Shown here piece after piece: positions 23,305 through 33,288 of a stretch of 64,000 nt of DNA; position 1 is the stretch's first letter, and the number at the start of each line of letters is the position of its first letter. The DNA is from Bacteroidia bacterium. Lineage in GTDB: Bacteria > Bacteroidota > Bacteroidia > J057. Location: the NCBI GenBank assembly GCA_030430205.1, contig JAUIGE010000002.1, positions 124,001-188,000 of the forward strand. Reading direction: 5' to 3'. A program made the position numbers and the translations under genes. The notes under the pieces are model-generated. The model ran no database searches. It worked only from the letters and a program-made list of their open reading frames with translations, and had not been told where the DNA came from.

Positions 23305-24867
23305 ATGAAGAAGAAGTTCAATATTACAGGCATTTGCTTTCCCCATCTTCACTATATGATGGATATTTCGGCTAAGTTCAGGCAGACGCTGGCGATGGTA
23401 GAAGGCGGGGAATATTTTATCATCAACCGACCCCGGCAGTATGGGAAGACGACCATGCTGGGGCAGCTCCAAAGCTATTTATCTCAATCTGAGACCTATA
23501 TCCCGATTAAGCTGAATTTTCAGGGAATTGATTCCAAATGGCATGAATCTGACCAGGCTTTTGCCCGGATGTTTTTAAGCGAAATCCAGATTGCGTTCAA
23601 ATTTGTAGACAAAGAAATAGCCTCTTTTTTAGAAGGCGCTTCTGTGCGTGTGAATGATATGGGAGCTTTATCCGAAATCATTACCGAATTGTGTTACAAG
23701 CTTTCCAAAAAGCCTGTTCTTCTGATCGACGAAGTCGATGCGAGTAGCAATTACGAGCCTTTTCTGAATTTTCTGGGCATGCTGCGCAACAAATACCTCT
23801 CGCGCTTTGAACCTCAACATATAACCTTTCACAGCATCGTTCTGGCAGGTGTCCACGACATCAAATCTCTCAAATTCAAACTCCGCAATCCCGAAGAGGC
23901 CCAATACAACAGCCCCTGGAATATCGCTGCAGATTTCAAGGTCCAGATGAGCTTTACGCCTCCCGAAATCGAGCCCATGCTCCGGGAATATGCCGAAGCG
24001 GAAGATGTGGAGATGGATATACCTGAGATTGCACAAAAACTATTCTATTATACTTCAGGCTATCCTTTTCTTGTGAGCAAACTTTGCAAGATCATCGCGG
24101 AAGACATGCAGCCTGAAAAAGGCAGAAACCACTGGACGCTCGCAGATGTGGAAACAGCCGTCCAGCTCCTGCTCAAAGAGCAGAATACGAATTTTGACAG
24201 CCTGATTAAGAATCTGGAGAATAATGATTCCCTGTACCAATTGGTATATCGGGTGATCATGGAAGGGGAAGAGATTCCCAACAATCCTGATGAACCGATT
24301 ATCAATATCGGTCAGATGTATGGTATTTTTCGATCCAATGGCAGATTAAAAATTCACAATCGAATCTATGAGCAGCGGATTTACAATTATATGACCGCCA
24401 GGACCATCGTAAGTCTGCCTAAAATCGGAACTTATGCCCGTCATTTTCAACTGCCGGACAACCAGCTCGACATGCCCGCCATCCTGCTCAAATTTCAGCA
24501 ATTCATGAAAGAGCAGTACACCGACAAAAATGATTCTTTTCTGGAAACCCATGGCCGCCTGGTCTTTCTCTCTTTTTTGGCACCCATCCTCAATGGACAA
24601 GGCTATTCCTTCAAGGAAGTGCAGGTCTCCATGGAGAAGCGCCTCGACATCGTCGTCACCTACCACCAACACCGCTACATCATCGAGCTCAAGCGCTGGT
24701 ACGGCCCGCAGGCCCATGAAAAAGGCCTCGACCAACTCGCCGACTACCTCGAACTCCATGGCCTAGACCAGGGCTACCTGCTGATCTTCGATGGCCGCCA
24801 GGACCGGGCCTGGGAGCAGGAGCAGGTGACGCATGGGGGGAAAGAGGTGTTTGCGGTTTGGGTGTAG
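23305..24867 (+). CDS. AAA-like ATPase with C-terminal PD-(D/E)xK nuclease-like domain
   Basis: 520 residues from ATG 23305; the frame is open further upstream but overlaps the previous gene. The N-terminal ATPase has Walker A NRPRQYGKTT (41-50) and Walker B KPVLLIDEVDA (about 135-145), matching the AAA-like family abundant and multicopy in Bacteroidota. The C-terminal ~110 residues carry a PD-(D/E)xK core: RLDIVV then RYIIELKRW (D about 448, E461-x-K463). Role unknown; mobile-element or defence roles have been proposed for the family. The C-terminal third is noticeably more GC-rich than the middle. It lies just outside the left inverted repeat of the defence island. Confidence 0.85.
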   Translation: MKKKFNITGICFPHLHYMMDISAKFRQTLAMVEGGEYFIINRPRQYGKTTMLGQLQSYLSQSETYIPIKLNFQGIDSKWHESDQAFARMFLSEIQIAFKFVDKEIASFLEGASVRVNDMGALSEIITELCYKLSKKPVLLIDEVDASSNYEPFLNFLGMLRNKYLSRFEPQHITFHSIVLAGVHDIKSLKFKLRNPEEAQYNSPWNIAADFKVQMSFTPPEIEPMLREYAEAEDVEMDIPEIAQKLFYYTSGYPFLVSKLCKIIAEDMQPEKGRNHWTLADVETAVQLLLKEQNTNFDSLIKNLENNDSLYQLVYRVIMEGEEIPNNPDEPIINIGQMYGIFRSNGRLKIHNRIYEQRIYNYMTARTIVSLPKIGTYARHFQLPDNQLDMPAILLKFQQFMKEQYTDKNDSFLETHGRLVFLSFLAPILNGQGYSFKEVQVSMEKRLDIVVTYHQHRYIIELKRWYGPQAHEKGLDQLADYLELHGLDQGYLLIFDGRQDRAWEQEQVTHGGKEVFAVWV

Positions 24868-24963
24868 GTGAAAGCCTTCCCATTATCATCATAAATACGT
24901 GCCCTGACAAAATAGACAAGATCCCTAAGCAAATTGATGTACATGTTTTAACAATTATTCACC

Positions 24964-25281
24964 ATGTTTGAAAGTAATAGTGAGATAATTATCGAAGGAG
25001 AAGAAGTTTTCCTCCTTTTTACCATGAATGAAAATGGTAGAGAAATCCGCAAAAAGAGAGAAATTCCGGGAAATTCTGTTTCCGGGAAAATGAAGACAGC
25101 AGAAATTTTGAAAAGGAGGTTAGATTTATCCGAAAAACATTTTCAGGAAAAGGAAATGAGTATTGAGGAAGCCTTCGTCAAAATCAGCAAAATAAAATCT
25201 ACGGAAGTAGGAAAAAGAGGGCAGGCTCCTTCGGCAAGCTCAGGGCAGGCCATCGATGTCAAACTCCTTGAAACAAACTGA
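24964..25281 (+). CDS. Small hypothetical protein
   Basis: 105 residues from ATG 24964. Charged (SEIIIEGEEVFLLFTMNENGREIRKK), with no membrane segment or known motif; reminiscent of small antitoxin or accessory proteins but not assignable. Near the C-terminus the DNA CCTTCGGCAAGCTCAGG resembles a repeat found scattered in many bacterial genomes, and the matching residues (APSASSGQA) look foreign to the rest, so the 3' end may have been changed by repeat insertion. Confidence 0.45.
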   Translation: MFESNSEIIIEGEEVFLLFTMNENGREIRKKREIPGNSVSGKMKTAEILKRRLDLSEKHFQEKEMSIEEAFVKISKIKSTEVGKRGQAPSASSGQAIDVKLLETN

Positions 25282-25500
25282 TGGTTTATTTTATTGCTAT
25301 TCACTAAGCTTTCTCATAGCAATTAGGATTGGGTCCCATTTTGATACAACGGGAATCCTGTTGAATAAAGAGGCTTCTAAACTCAATTCTCACTCTAGCT
25401 GACTGAATGCTTATTAGACGCAAAAGCTTTTGAGGCATCAACAGTTTGGGGAAAGAATTTTGAGATGGTTTGCTGGTGTTGTACGCTTTCGTCAATTGCT

Positions 25501-25530
25501 TGAACCACCAAACGGGGGGCTTAAGTTGGA
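25501..25530. repeat. Left copy of the 30-bp inverted repeat bounding the defence island
   Basis: The reverse complement of this segment matches 37976-38005 at 26 of 30 positions; the identical core is CCCCGTTTGGTGGT. The two copies face each other around 12.4 kb holding the toxin-antitoxin and type I restriction genes. The surrounding 25282-25611 has no credible gene, though a degenerate plus-strand reading (EPPNGGLKLE, then a stop) suggests a gene remnant. Confidence 0.65.
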
Positions 25531-25611
25531 GATTTTTATTGCGACATTAGAGAGAGGAAGCTTTTAGGGGCAAACGGCTGAATATATTGGAATTGAATTT
25601 TTCAATTAATT

Positions 25612-26259
25612 TTATGTATGTTTTTTTTCCGATGGGTATACTTCATGATCAGGATCCCACCAAAGGACTCGAAAAATACTTCCAAAACGAATTCCCCAAA
25701 TTCTATTCCTTCCAGAAAATCGTAAGGAAACTAAATTCTCGATATCATCAAATTGTAATTCCCTTAATCTTTTTTGAGCCTCCTTAGAAATACTTCCAAT
25801 AGATACTTCATGGTTTTTTTTTCTTTCATTAGTTAGTATCTCATTCCAGGTTTTTTGCTCGAAGGCGACAACCTTATCGTAAATTTGATTAAAAAAATTC
25901 TTCCTCTCTATATTCAGAAAAAGTTCCTGAATGGAGGTAAACTCAATCGGATCATTCAATAAAATTGTTAATTCATTAATTAGACTATTTAATGAATCAA
26001 ATTCTTTTCCCTGAATTGTAAGAAGTGAATCAAATAAATTTTCAGGGACATCAACTTTTATTAGATTCTCCAAAAGATTCTCATTAACAACATAGTTGAT
26101 CCCACTAAAAGTTTTACGGAAACCATGAGGGCCATCAAAGTCAATTTGTTGAAAGTGCCAAGATAAATATTTACCATATGCACTTTCCTCAGGATCCTCA
26201 GATCTTTTTGGCTTCTTATTGGTATCTGGATTATATGCCGCCTTGGGGCTTTTATTCAT
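25612..26259 (-). CDS. Probable toxin partner of Panacea antitoxin
   Basis: 215-residue protein starting 4 bp after the stop of the Panacea gene. The N-terminus is polar; the middle is helical (IQELFLNIERKNFFNQIYDKV). The C-terminal ~60 residues, LRELQFDDIENLVSLRFSG then NRIWGIRFGSIFRVLWWDP, look like the beta-sheet end of RelE/HigB-fold proteins (R..G..RIWG.R....R.LWWDP.H). Panacea antitoxins are known to pair with many unrelated toxins encoded next to them, so a toxin role is inferred from position plus that C-terminus. The gene is clearly AT-rich. Confidence 0.6.
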   Translation of the reverse strand: MNKSPKAAYNPDTNKKPKRSEDPEESAYGKYLSWHFQQIDFDGPHGFRKTFSGINYVVNENLLENLIKVDVPENLFDSLLTIQGKEFDSLNSLINELTILLNDPIEFTSIQELFLNIERKNFFNQIYDKVVAFEQKTWNEILTNERKKNHEVSIGSISKEAQKRLRELQFDDIENLVSLRFSGRNRIWGIRFGSIFRVLWWDPDHEVYPSEKKHT

Positions 26260-26263
26260 AGGG

Positions 26264-26893
26264 TTAGAGTGAGCTATAATACTCTGCCATTAAATCAAGA
26301 GATATTATTGAAGACCCTCTTACATAATCGGGTAAACCATTTCGGCTTTCTTTCCAAGGTCTTTCAAGATGAGTTAGGTCAATTAACCATTGAGCATTTT
26401 TGTCTCCGTAAAAGTTCAAAACCCCATCAATAGTGTTTTTCTGTTCTGGGCTAAGTAGGCTAGGATTTCCGATCTCAACCTTGTCAATATTAAACCTGCC
26501 TCTGTGAAAATAAAAGAGTTCTGGTACAACAGGTCCATTAGACCATGCTTCAATATTTTCAGAATATAGTGGCCTCTCATCCCATACAAGAGACCACGCT
26601 TGACAGTAGTAAACCAATTTTTGAAGTTTCATGGTAGACATCTTGCCCAATTTGTCCAGAATATAGGATGATACATCAAAAACAGATACAATAGAACGTT
26701 TTTTAGGCTCAATTTTTTCGATACGTGAAGTTTCAACGAACTCTGGTATTGTTCCTTCTAAATTGCTGCCATCAGTTTCAATATTTAACTCATTATTAGG
26801 GAAAAAGACATTATTTGAAGCTAATCCACTATTAATAGAGTCATCTTCAAATGATAATTCTGATGAGAGGTAGCTGTTATCACTGGGTTCCAT
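26264..26893 (-). CDS. Panacea-domain (SocA-like, DUF4065) antitoxin
   Basis: 209 residues. The Panacea domain spans about 68-190: DVSSYILDKLGKMSTMKLQK, LVYYCQAWSLVWDERPLYSE and IEAWSNGPVVPELFYFHRG, all hallmark segments. About 65 acidic, Ser/Asn-rich residues precede it, which is longer than the minimal domain and may form the toxin-specific part. It overlaps the upstream gene by 14 bp and is 4 bp from the downstream one, so the three are one operon. Neutralisation of the neighbouring toxin is inferred from the family. Confidence 0.85.
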   Translation of the reverse strand: MEPSDNSYLSSELSFEDDSINSGLASNNVFFPNNELNIETDGSNLEGTIPEFVETSRIEKIEPKKRSIVSVFDVSSYILDKLGKMSTMKLQKLVYYCQAWSLVWDERPLYSENIEAWSNGPVVPELFYFHRGRFNIDKVEIGNPSLLSPEQKNTIDGVLNFYGDKNAQWLIDLTHLERPWKESRNGLPDYVRGSSIISLDLMAEYYSSL

Positions 26894-27500
26894 AAGCTTC
26901 GGTTAATATTTTATGAGCCTCATTTTTTCTAGATAATATAGAATAATTGTCTAGTTTCTCTTTGATCTCAGACAAATTGCCAAGGGAATTGTGAAAATTA
27001 AACTCAACTATGCTGTCTGAAAATCTCTTTTTGATGCTGAGATTTAAATCACAAGATTTATGTTTTAGGCTTCTTTTAAGTATGGTCTCCTTCAAAGTAT
27101 ATCCGTGTTGTTCAAAATATTTTTGATCCTCAAATTGAAGATGATTTTCAAGAGAGGACGAACTCCCAATAGGAAATTCGTAACTAAAATTAATTCCAAA
27201 TGAATCTACCGGTGTATGTGGAAGATATTCAGCTATTTTCTCAATAATATTTTGAATCCTTGTATAAGATTCTTCATCGTTTGATTTTATAGCAAAAAAA
27301 ACCATTTTATTAGCAATTAACCCAAATCGAATGCTTGAGGTTTTATAATGAGGAGAGGCAATCAAATTTCCTGAAAGAGGATATTCTATGAGAATTTCTT
27401 CATCTGGGACAAGGTATTTTTCTACCCATTGGGGCTTGAAAATATTATGGTTCCATCCCCCTACAACAACTAAAATAGGTGATTCATTAAGTAATTTCAT
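26880..27500 (-). CDS. Unknown first gene of the Panacea operon
   Basis: 206 residues; no signal or membrane segments. It begins SPILVVVGGWNHNIFKPQW, contains RFGLIANKMVFFAIKSNDE and FNFHNSLGNLSEIKEKLDNY, and ends with a helix. No family is recognised; the layout of a beta-rich front and a late FNFH strand faintly recalls sporadically distributed proteins found in toxin-antitoxin loci. It is translationally coupled to the Panacea gene (14-bp overlap). A third component is unusual for Panacea systems, which are generally two-gene. Confidence 0.65.
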   Translation of the reverse strand: MKLLNESPILVVVGGWNHNIFKPQWVEKYLVPDEEILIEYPLSGNLIASPHYKTSSIRFGLIANKMVFFAIKSNDEESYTRIQNIIEKIAEYLPHTPVDSFGINFSYEFPIGSSSSLENHLQFEDQKYFEQHGYTLKETILKRSLKHKSCDLNLSIKKRFSDSIVEFNFHNSLGNLSEIKEKLDNYSILSRKNEAHKILTEAYGTQ

Positions 27501-27609
27501 TGGTATTTGAAGTAAGTTCTATGCCACAAATATAGCCCAAAATAGCTTTTGATTAATTATATATCTTCTCGGAAGCAAGTAGAATACAAATGAGTATCCT
27601 ACTTCCAAT

Positions 27610-28314
27610 TCACCCCCCACTCACCGGAATCCGATTCAACTCCTCCTTCACCTGCCGCCAATTCGGCAGGTAATGATCCAGAAGCGCCTTAAATCTATCA
27701 TTATGATGCCTTTCAAAGAAATGCACCATTTCATGTACTAGCACATACTCTAGGCAAGCAAGGGGCGTTTTGGCTAGCTCCAGATTAAGCCAAATCCGCT
27801 TTTGGGAGATATTGCAGGAGCCCCATTTCGTCTTCATCTGTTTAATTCCCCAAAAATCAACTTGAAGATCCATCTTCCTTTCCCAGTGGGAAATCATTTC
27901 CGGGAGGATTTCTTTGAGCTGGGAACGATACCACTCATTGAGCAGGTTGGTTTTATAGGCCAGACTGGCATCAGGCTTTATAAAGATGTCCAGGTAGGTA
28001 TTGCCGTTTAGCTCTACGCGGCCGGCACCGGTCGTTTCGTGGATGCGGAGCAGGTAACGCTGCCCCTGGAAGTAATGACTTTCTCGCTCTTTAAACTCAC
28101 GGATGGGGATGCGTTCCTGGCTTTTGAATTTTCGTTGATGGCGTTTGATCCAACCCAACTTTGAGATAGTAAAGAGCCTGATGGCCTCATCATCCACCCG
28201 CATGGGAACGGCGATGCGAACCCTGCCAGATGGTGGATAAACCGCCAGGTGCATATTTTTGATATCCTTGCGGATAACATCTACCACAATATCATTGATC
28301 GTAATTTGGTACAT
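27610..28314 (-). CDS. YgjP-like/M48-type metallopeptidase of the type I restriction operon
   Basis: 234 residues of the YgjP/DUF45 (WLM-clan) family. Landmarks: MKTKWGSCN, then the zinc motif HEMVH followed by FFERHHNDRF, and the N-terminal SGRVRIAVPMRV segment. These proteins commonly follow hsdR in type I restriction operons; their substrate is unknown. The ATG overlaps the hsdR stop by one base, so it is the last gene of the operon. Confidence 0.9.
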   Translation of the reverse strand: MYQITINDIVVDVIRKDIKNMHLAVYPPSGRVRIAVPMRVDDEAIRLFTISKLGWIKRHQRKFKSQERIPIREFKERESHYFQGQRYLLRIHETTGAGRVELNGNTYLDIFIKPDASLAYKTNLLNEWYRSQLKEILPEMISHWERKMDLQVDFWGIKQMKTKWGSCNISQKRIWLNLELAKTPLACLEYVLVHEMVHFFERHHNDRFKALLDHYLPNWRQVKEELNRIPVSGG

Positions 28315-31300
28315 TAATAGTCTCGCTGTTTTTTGACCAAATCAAAAATTCGATCGATTTCATCTTCATTCTTAATGCCATAAGTCGCCATGGCTTCTTG
28401 TATAGCAAATTTCACTTCTTTCCGCTTGAATCTATTTCCCCGCCAGTCATCTTTCTTGGTGTTCATGATTATTTGATCCAGCGCAATTGCCAAATCTTCA
28501 TTCCTTTCTAAGTTTTCATACAAAGCCCTCTTCGCATTTGTATTTAGTGAAGTAGGATAGTTAGTCGAATTACTTGGCTCCTTGATTTTACGGGCAAGGT
28601 CAACCATATTGGTAAGATATCTTTCGTATTCTTCTGATTTCTCTTTTCGGAGTTGGATTAGTTCATCCAGGAGGACACTCATCTTACCAAAGTATACGGG
28701 ATTCGTCGGTCTTTCTTCAATGATGACTTTCCGCAAATTGTTTTCAATGGTTTCTGCCATGGCCTCCTGATTCTTACGAATTGGAGCAGGCAACTCATTT
28801 AGGGCATCCTTTCCCTTTTCAACAATCAATTCGACTAGGCTTAAGTCGTCAAAGCGTGAAAGTACCCTACTTTCCTCTGCCCCAATATAGGAGTCAATCA
28901 GGTGGCGCATCGCAGGCTCAAATCGTTTAAGGTCAACGTAGTCCCCACTTGCAATTTGAACTTCCTTGCGAAGATTCTCAAAATACTTCACTTCAGCTTT
29001 GATCTCTCCAATCTCTTTAGGGCTATAACCTGCTTCTGGCATTTCATCTGCGAGATTAGCATAAGCTCTGATCAATGAGATCACGGATTTGTAGAGGGCG
29101 ACTCTCCTTGGTTCCGTGTCTTTTAATTCATCTGGATTTTCAGAGTTACCAACGAAATAATGCTGAAACTCAACCTGCCCTTTGGGGGGCTCCACCGGCT
29201 CGATCAAGGCCCTTATCGTTTCCAGTGCATCATCCAGGCGAATTTTGCCTTTCTTCAACCGATCCTCCAGCAGACCAGCTACATCTTCCTTGTCATAAGC
29301 ATCAAAAGCTTCGTTTGTATAGTCTTTAATCGACTGGTCTAAGCTCTTAAACAAATCCTTATAGTCAATGATGTAACCGTACTCTTTATCGTCTCCATCA
29401 AGCCGATTGACCCTACAGATAGCTTGAAATAAGCCATGGTCTCTCATGCTTTTGTCAATATAGAGATAGGTTGCGGAAGGGGCATCAAATCCTGTTAAGA
29501 GCTTGTCAACCACGATTAAAAGCTTCATTTGAGCAGGCTCCTCGACAAATTTCTTTTTTACTTCTTTCTCAAAGGTTTCGACATCCTTACCATTAAGCAT
29601 TTTCTGGTAAATGTCATATTTAATGAGTTTCTCAGTCATGCCTTCCCCCGTTTCTTCCCCTTTCACATCAGAAGGTGAAGGGGCAAAGGAAGTAACAATA
29701 GCACATTCTCTCAGGCCTGCATTTTGAAAGAGTTCGTAATAGCGGCAAGCATTGTACACACTTTCAGATACCAGCATGGCATTGCCTCTACCATTCTGAA
29801 GGCGCTCTTTTCGCGCCATATCCATCACAATGTCTAGCACAATTTTCTCGAGGCGTGATTTAGAACTGAAGACTTTCTTCATCGTCCCCCAGCGTTGCTT
29901 TAGTTCCGTTTTGGCAAAGTCCGTGAGTCCTCTGGTTTTTAAATCAAACCATTCATCGATTCTGTCGGCGGAGCCTAATTTTTGCTCTATATCTCTTGCC
30001 TCATATCGGAGATCAAGCACAACCTTGTCATCAACGGCTTCATTAAATTTATAGGTATGAATATACTTCCCAAACACTTCCAGACTGGTTTGTTTATCCT
30101 TTTTGAGCAGAGGCGTGCCTGTAAATCCAATAAATAAAGCATTGGGCAAAAGCTTGGTCATCGCCTCATTCAATTTCCCGCTTTGGGTACGGTGGCACTC
30201 ATCCACAAATACATACAGGTCGCCCTTGGCCCGAAAACCAGAAGGAAGGCTACTCCTTAGACTTTGGATATAAGCACTTACTTCTTTGGCACTGGCTTCT
30301 TCTTTCCCACCAAATTTATGTACCAAAGAGCATATCAACCAGGGTGAATTAGCATTGAGTTTATCAATCAGATCCTTTCCATCCGTGGTACGATAAATGT
30401 TTTCATCTACCCCAGTAAACACCTTCTCAATCTGCTCATCCAGCTCCGTGCGATCCGTGATGATCAATACCCGGGCATTTTCCACGTTCTCACGGATCCA
30501 TTTGGTCAACCATACCATGGTCAAAGATTTGCCACTTCCCTGGGTGTGCCAAATGATGCCCCCTTCCCTTTTGCGAATATGCTCCTGGGAAGCTCTACAG
30601 CCAAAGTACTGGTTGGCTCTGGGTAACTTTTTGATACCTCTATCAAAAACGACATAGTCGTGAAGCATTTCAATAAAACGCTCTTTATTGAGCATTTCAA
30701 CAATGTTTTTGTCCAGCCGATGGTCCACTCGTGCTGCGAGATCGCGGATAGGTTTCGTAAGCTGGAGTAAATATTGATCGTTGGGATTTCGCTCTTCGCT
30801 CACCTCCTTCCACTTAAGGTAATACCTTTCTTTGGTTCCAATAGCCCCATATGCTATACCTTCATGATCACTGCCAGCCATAACAAACTGCATGGTCGTA
30901 AAGAAAGGCTTAATGAAAAGGTGTTTTTGGTTATCCAGGTTTTGGCGAATCCCCTCTGAAAGGGAAACTGTACTTCGCTTCAGCTCAATCACCCCCAAGG
31001 CAATGCCGTTGATATACAGAACAATATCCGGACGTTTATTATTCGCGCCTTTGACGGACACTTCTTCCGCAATTGCAAAGTCATTTTTGAGTGGCTTTTT
31101 CCAATCAATAAGCCATACGGTTTCCTTATTTCGTCCTATTTTAGGTTGAACGACTACGCCATAGCGAAGCAAGGAATACACCTCCTTATTGATATCATAT
31201 AAAGACTTGCTTTGATCAGAGGCAGTTTTAAAAAGGATATACAATGCCTTATCGATTAGGTTTTTGTCATACTTTTGGTTCAAAAACTTCCTCAGTATAC

Positions 31301-31445
31301 TTTCTTCAATATTGGAGTTATTTTCTCGCTTTTCCCAGTTGCCGAGATAACGGTACTTTAGGACGTCTTGGAATAAACCGACTACCCGATTTTGGGTGGT
31401 ACGTTCCAGCTGTCCGATTTTGGAGGTGATGGGTTTGGAGCTCAT
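28314..31445 (-). CDS. hsdR: Type I restriction endonuclease subunit R
   Basis: Motor/nuclease subunit of 1043 residues, a normal length. The N-terminal nuclease has P139-D140 and E154-x-K156 ([15 protein letters not shown]). The helicase part has Walker A HTQGSGKS (about 300-307), motif [12 protein letters not shown] (DECH about 415-418), motif III FTGTPL, and later motifs ending [12 protein letters not shown]-terminal helical region contacts HsdM/HsdS. Intact throughout. Translocates DNA and cuts at a distance when it meets unmethylated sites. It lies 18 bp after the DUF262 gene stop. Confidence 0.96.
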   Translation of the reverse strand: MSSKPITSKIGQLERTTQNRVVGLFQDVLKYRYLGNWEKRENNSNIEESILRKFLNQKYDKNLIDKALYILFKTASDQSKSLYDINKEVYSLLRYGVVVQPKIGRNKETVWLIDWKKPLKNDFAIAEEVSVKGANNKRPDIVLYINGIALGVIELKRSTVSLSEGIRQNLDNQKHLFIKPFFTTMQFVMAGSDHEGIAYGAIGTKERYYLKWKEVSEERNPNDQYLLQLTKPIRDLAARVDHRLDKNIVEMLNKERFIEMLHDYVVFDRGIKKLPRANQYFGCRASQEHIRKREGGIIWHTQGSGKSLTMVWLTKWIRENVENARVLIITDRTELDEQIEKVFTGVDENIYRTTDGKDLIDKLNANSPWLICSLVHKFGGKEEASAKEVSAYIQSLRSSLPSGFRAKGDLYVFVDECHRTQSGKLNEAMTKLLPNALFIGFTGTPLLKKDKQTSLEVFGKYIHTYKFNEAVDDKVVLDLRYEARDIEQKLGSADRIDEWFDLKTRGLTDFAKTELKQRWGTMKKVFSSKSRLEKIVLDIVMDMARKERLQNGRGNAMLVSESVYNACRYYELFQNAGLRECAIVTSFAPSPSDVKGEETGEGMTEKLIKYDIYQKMLNGKDVETFEKEVKKKFVEEPAQMKLLIVVDKLLTGFDAPSATYLYIDKSMRDHGLFQAICRVNRLDGDDKEYGYIIDYKDLFKSLDQSIKDYTNEAFDAYDKEDVAGLLEDRLKKGKIRLDDALETIRALIEPVEPPKGQVEFQHYFVGNSENPDELKDTEPRRVALYKSVISLIRAYANLADEMPEAGYSPKEIGEIKAEVKYFENLRKEVQIASGDYVDLKRFEPAMRHLIDSYIGAEESRVLSRFDDLSLVELIVEKGKDALNELPAPIRKNQEAMAETIENNLRKVIIEERPTNPVYFGKMSVLLDELIQLRKEKSEEYERYLTNMVDLARKIKEPSNSTNYPTSLNTNAKRALYENLERNEDLAIALDQIIMNTKKDDWRGNRFKRKEVKFAIQEAMATYGIKNEDEIDRIFDLVKKQRDY

Positions 31446-31463
31446 GAGGTGGTTCTTATCTGA

Positions 31464-33287
31464 TTATATGTCTTGCTTGTCTATTCGCTGATCATTGAAT
31501 TTCCAGGATTCAAAGGCCAGTTCCATCATGATTTTTTGCCTGTCTTGAATCGTCTCCTTCCCCCAACTAGTGTATGAATACCCCAATTCTGCCTTTAATC
31601 TGTTGATCGCGGTGTTTTTCCCAATGCTATAATCATGGTTGAGGAGATTGGTGAGGAGCACATGCGAGTTGGTATATTCCTTTTGCTTTCGCTCAAACCA
31701 ATTCCCATTCAAATCATTAAAGCTGCTAACCGCCTGGTTGATTGCGGATTCCAACAGGGTAACATTACCCAGCTTATAAACATTACTATCGTAATCATCT
31801 TTGTCTACATACTCTTCATATGGTAATTTATCATCTTGAGGAGTCTGTGGCAGGATATGTTCTATTTGCAATCTGCTCAAGGAGTCCATGCCTTTAATTG
31901 GTAAGCCAGCTTTGATTCTGGCAGTGTTCTCCAGTTTTCCTAATACAAACCTCAGTCGATATAAAGGATTATAATACCCATGGTAGAGGTTTAAAAAGGT
32001 TGATTTAAACTGTGGGAGTTTATTCGCTATATATGGAACCATGTAATCCTTAATAACTAGCTTTACCTCTTCCAATGATTTTTTGCCGCGCAGTTGAAGG
32101 GCCCATTTTGCAAAAAGACTTTCATTATACTTCGCCTGAATGCCCATGCTATTACTAAAAAAGAAAAAGCTTTCTATCTGCATTGCCAGGTATTCAATCA
32201 CTTCATTTGAAGCGGTGGTATCCAGTGCAAGCAGGAGGATAAGGTGTTGCCTGGATCTATATTTATTGATAAAACCAATATTAGTAACATAGGGAAATGC
32301 TCCTCCATCTTTTACCAATTGAGTTGCTAAAACAAGCTCTGCATAGCGCTTGGAAATTTTTTGGAGCTCTTTGGCGAAAGCCAAGGGTTGGGATTCATAT
32401 TGTGTTGCAGCTTTGCCTTCAGGTGTGATGATCCATTTATAAATCTCATCTTCACGTACAATACCTTTATGGTATCTGGCCATCACAAAATACCGTAAAA
32501 AACGAAGGGGACTCCCATCTTCCTTGCACTGTTGAAGGTTATTGATTATGTCCTTCCATATTTCTTTTATCTTTTGAAAGTCTGTTTCATTCGCTTCTGA
32601 AAAAAGAAGGTTTTTTACCAGGTCCATAGCATTGAGGCCTGCTCCTCTTTGATTGATGGTCTCAAATATTTTTAGTGCACTACTCAAGTTTTCAGACTTA
32701 ATCACAACCAACTCAATCTTAAGTAGAAAATATCGGACATAGCTCATCAAGCTTTCCAAGCCTTCCTTGAGGTAGCCCTCAAAATGAGATTTTAATTTAG
32801 CATGCGCTGCCATCATTTTCTTGACAGAAGGCGTAAGTTCTTCTTCATACACTTCTTCCTTTATCAATTTCTCTAAATAGCCATTGCTTTCTTGATATTG
32901 AAGTTCTAGTCTTAGAAGGGTATCATCGGTAGCTATATTAAAAGCATAAAGAAACTTTTCAATTTTCTTTAAATATTCTTTGTGTTTATCCCCCAACTGC
33001 TGCGGTTTTAGCAAATCCCGAAAAGCGCATAAAGAAAGAACAAGCGTAGTTAAGCGCTGTTGCCCATCAATAACATCATACTTCCCCTTATTTTTTACAA
33101 TGATAATAGACCCTATGAAATAGCTTTTTTGCAACTTAGGATTCTCTTCATACTCATTATCAATGTCAATAATAAACTGCTCAACTTGGTCATCTGGTTG
33201 CCAAACATATTCTCGCTGATAATCAGGAACCAGAAAAAAATAATTTTCAAGTTCTTCAATACTTCTTACCTGAGCTTCTATTTCCAT
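31464..33287 (-). CDS. DUF262/DUF1524 GmrSD-type nuclease inside the hsd operon
   Basis: 607 residues. The N-terminal DUF262 domain (ParB-like NTPase) has YQREYVW (23-29) and DGQQRLTTL (74-82). The C-terminal DUF1524 domain has an HNH-type core: IEHILPQ (His477) and the later LGNVTLL...N...F segment. The single-chain order matches GmrSD type IV restriction proteins, which cut modified (for example glucosylated) DNA. It sits between hsdS (1-bp gap) and hsdR (18 bp) on the same strand, so it is co-transcribed with the type I system. Activity on modified phage DNA is inferred from family. Confidence 0.9.
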   Translation of the reverse strand: MEIEAQVRSIEELENYFFLVPDYQREYVWQPDDQVEQFIIDIDNEYEENPKLQKSYFIGSIIIVKNKGKYDVIDGQQRLTTLVLSLCAFRDLLKPQQLGDKHKEYLKKIEKFLYAFNIATDDTLLRLELQYQESNGYLEKLIKEEVYEEELTPSVKKMMAAHAKLKSHFEGYLKEGLESLMSYVRYFLLKIELVVIKSENLSSALKIFETINQRGAGLNAMDLVKNLLFSEANETDFQKIKEIWKDIINNLQQCKEDGSPLRFLRYFVMARYHKGIVREDEIYKWIITPEGKAATQYESQPLAFAKELQKISKRYAELVLATQLVKDGGAFPYVTNIGFINKYRSRQHLILLLALDTTASNEVIEYLAMQIESFFFFSNSMGIQAKYNESLFAKWALQLRGKKSLEEVKLVIKDYMVPYIANKLPQFKSTFLNLYHGYYNPLYRLRFVLGKLENTARIKAGLPIKGMDSLSRLQIEHILPQTPQDDKLPYEEYVDKDDYDSNVYKLGNVTLLESAINQAVSSFNDLNGNWFERKQKEYTNSHVLLTNLLNHDYSIGKNTAINRLKAELGYSYTSWGKETIQDRQKIMMELAFESWKFNDQRIDKQDI

Positions 33288-33288
33288 A

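Noticed and set aside
25304-25495. 63-codon minus-strand frame
   Set aside because: No start context, no recognisable composition, and it lies in a region that reads like degenerate remnants.
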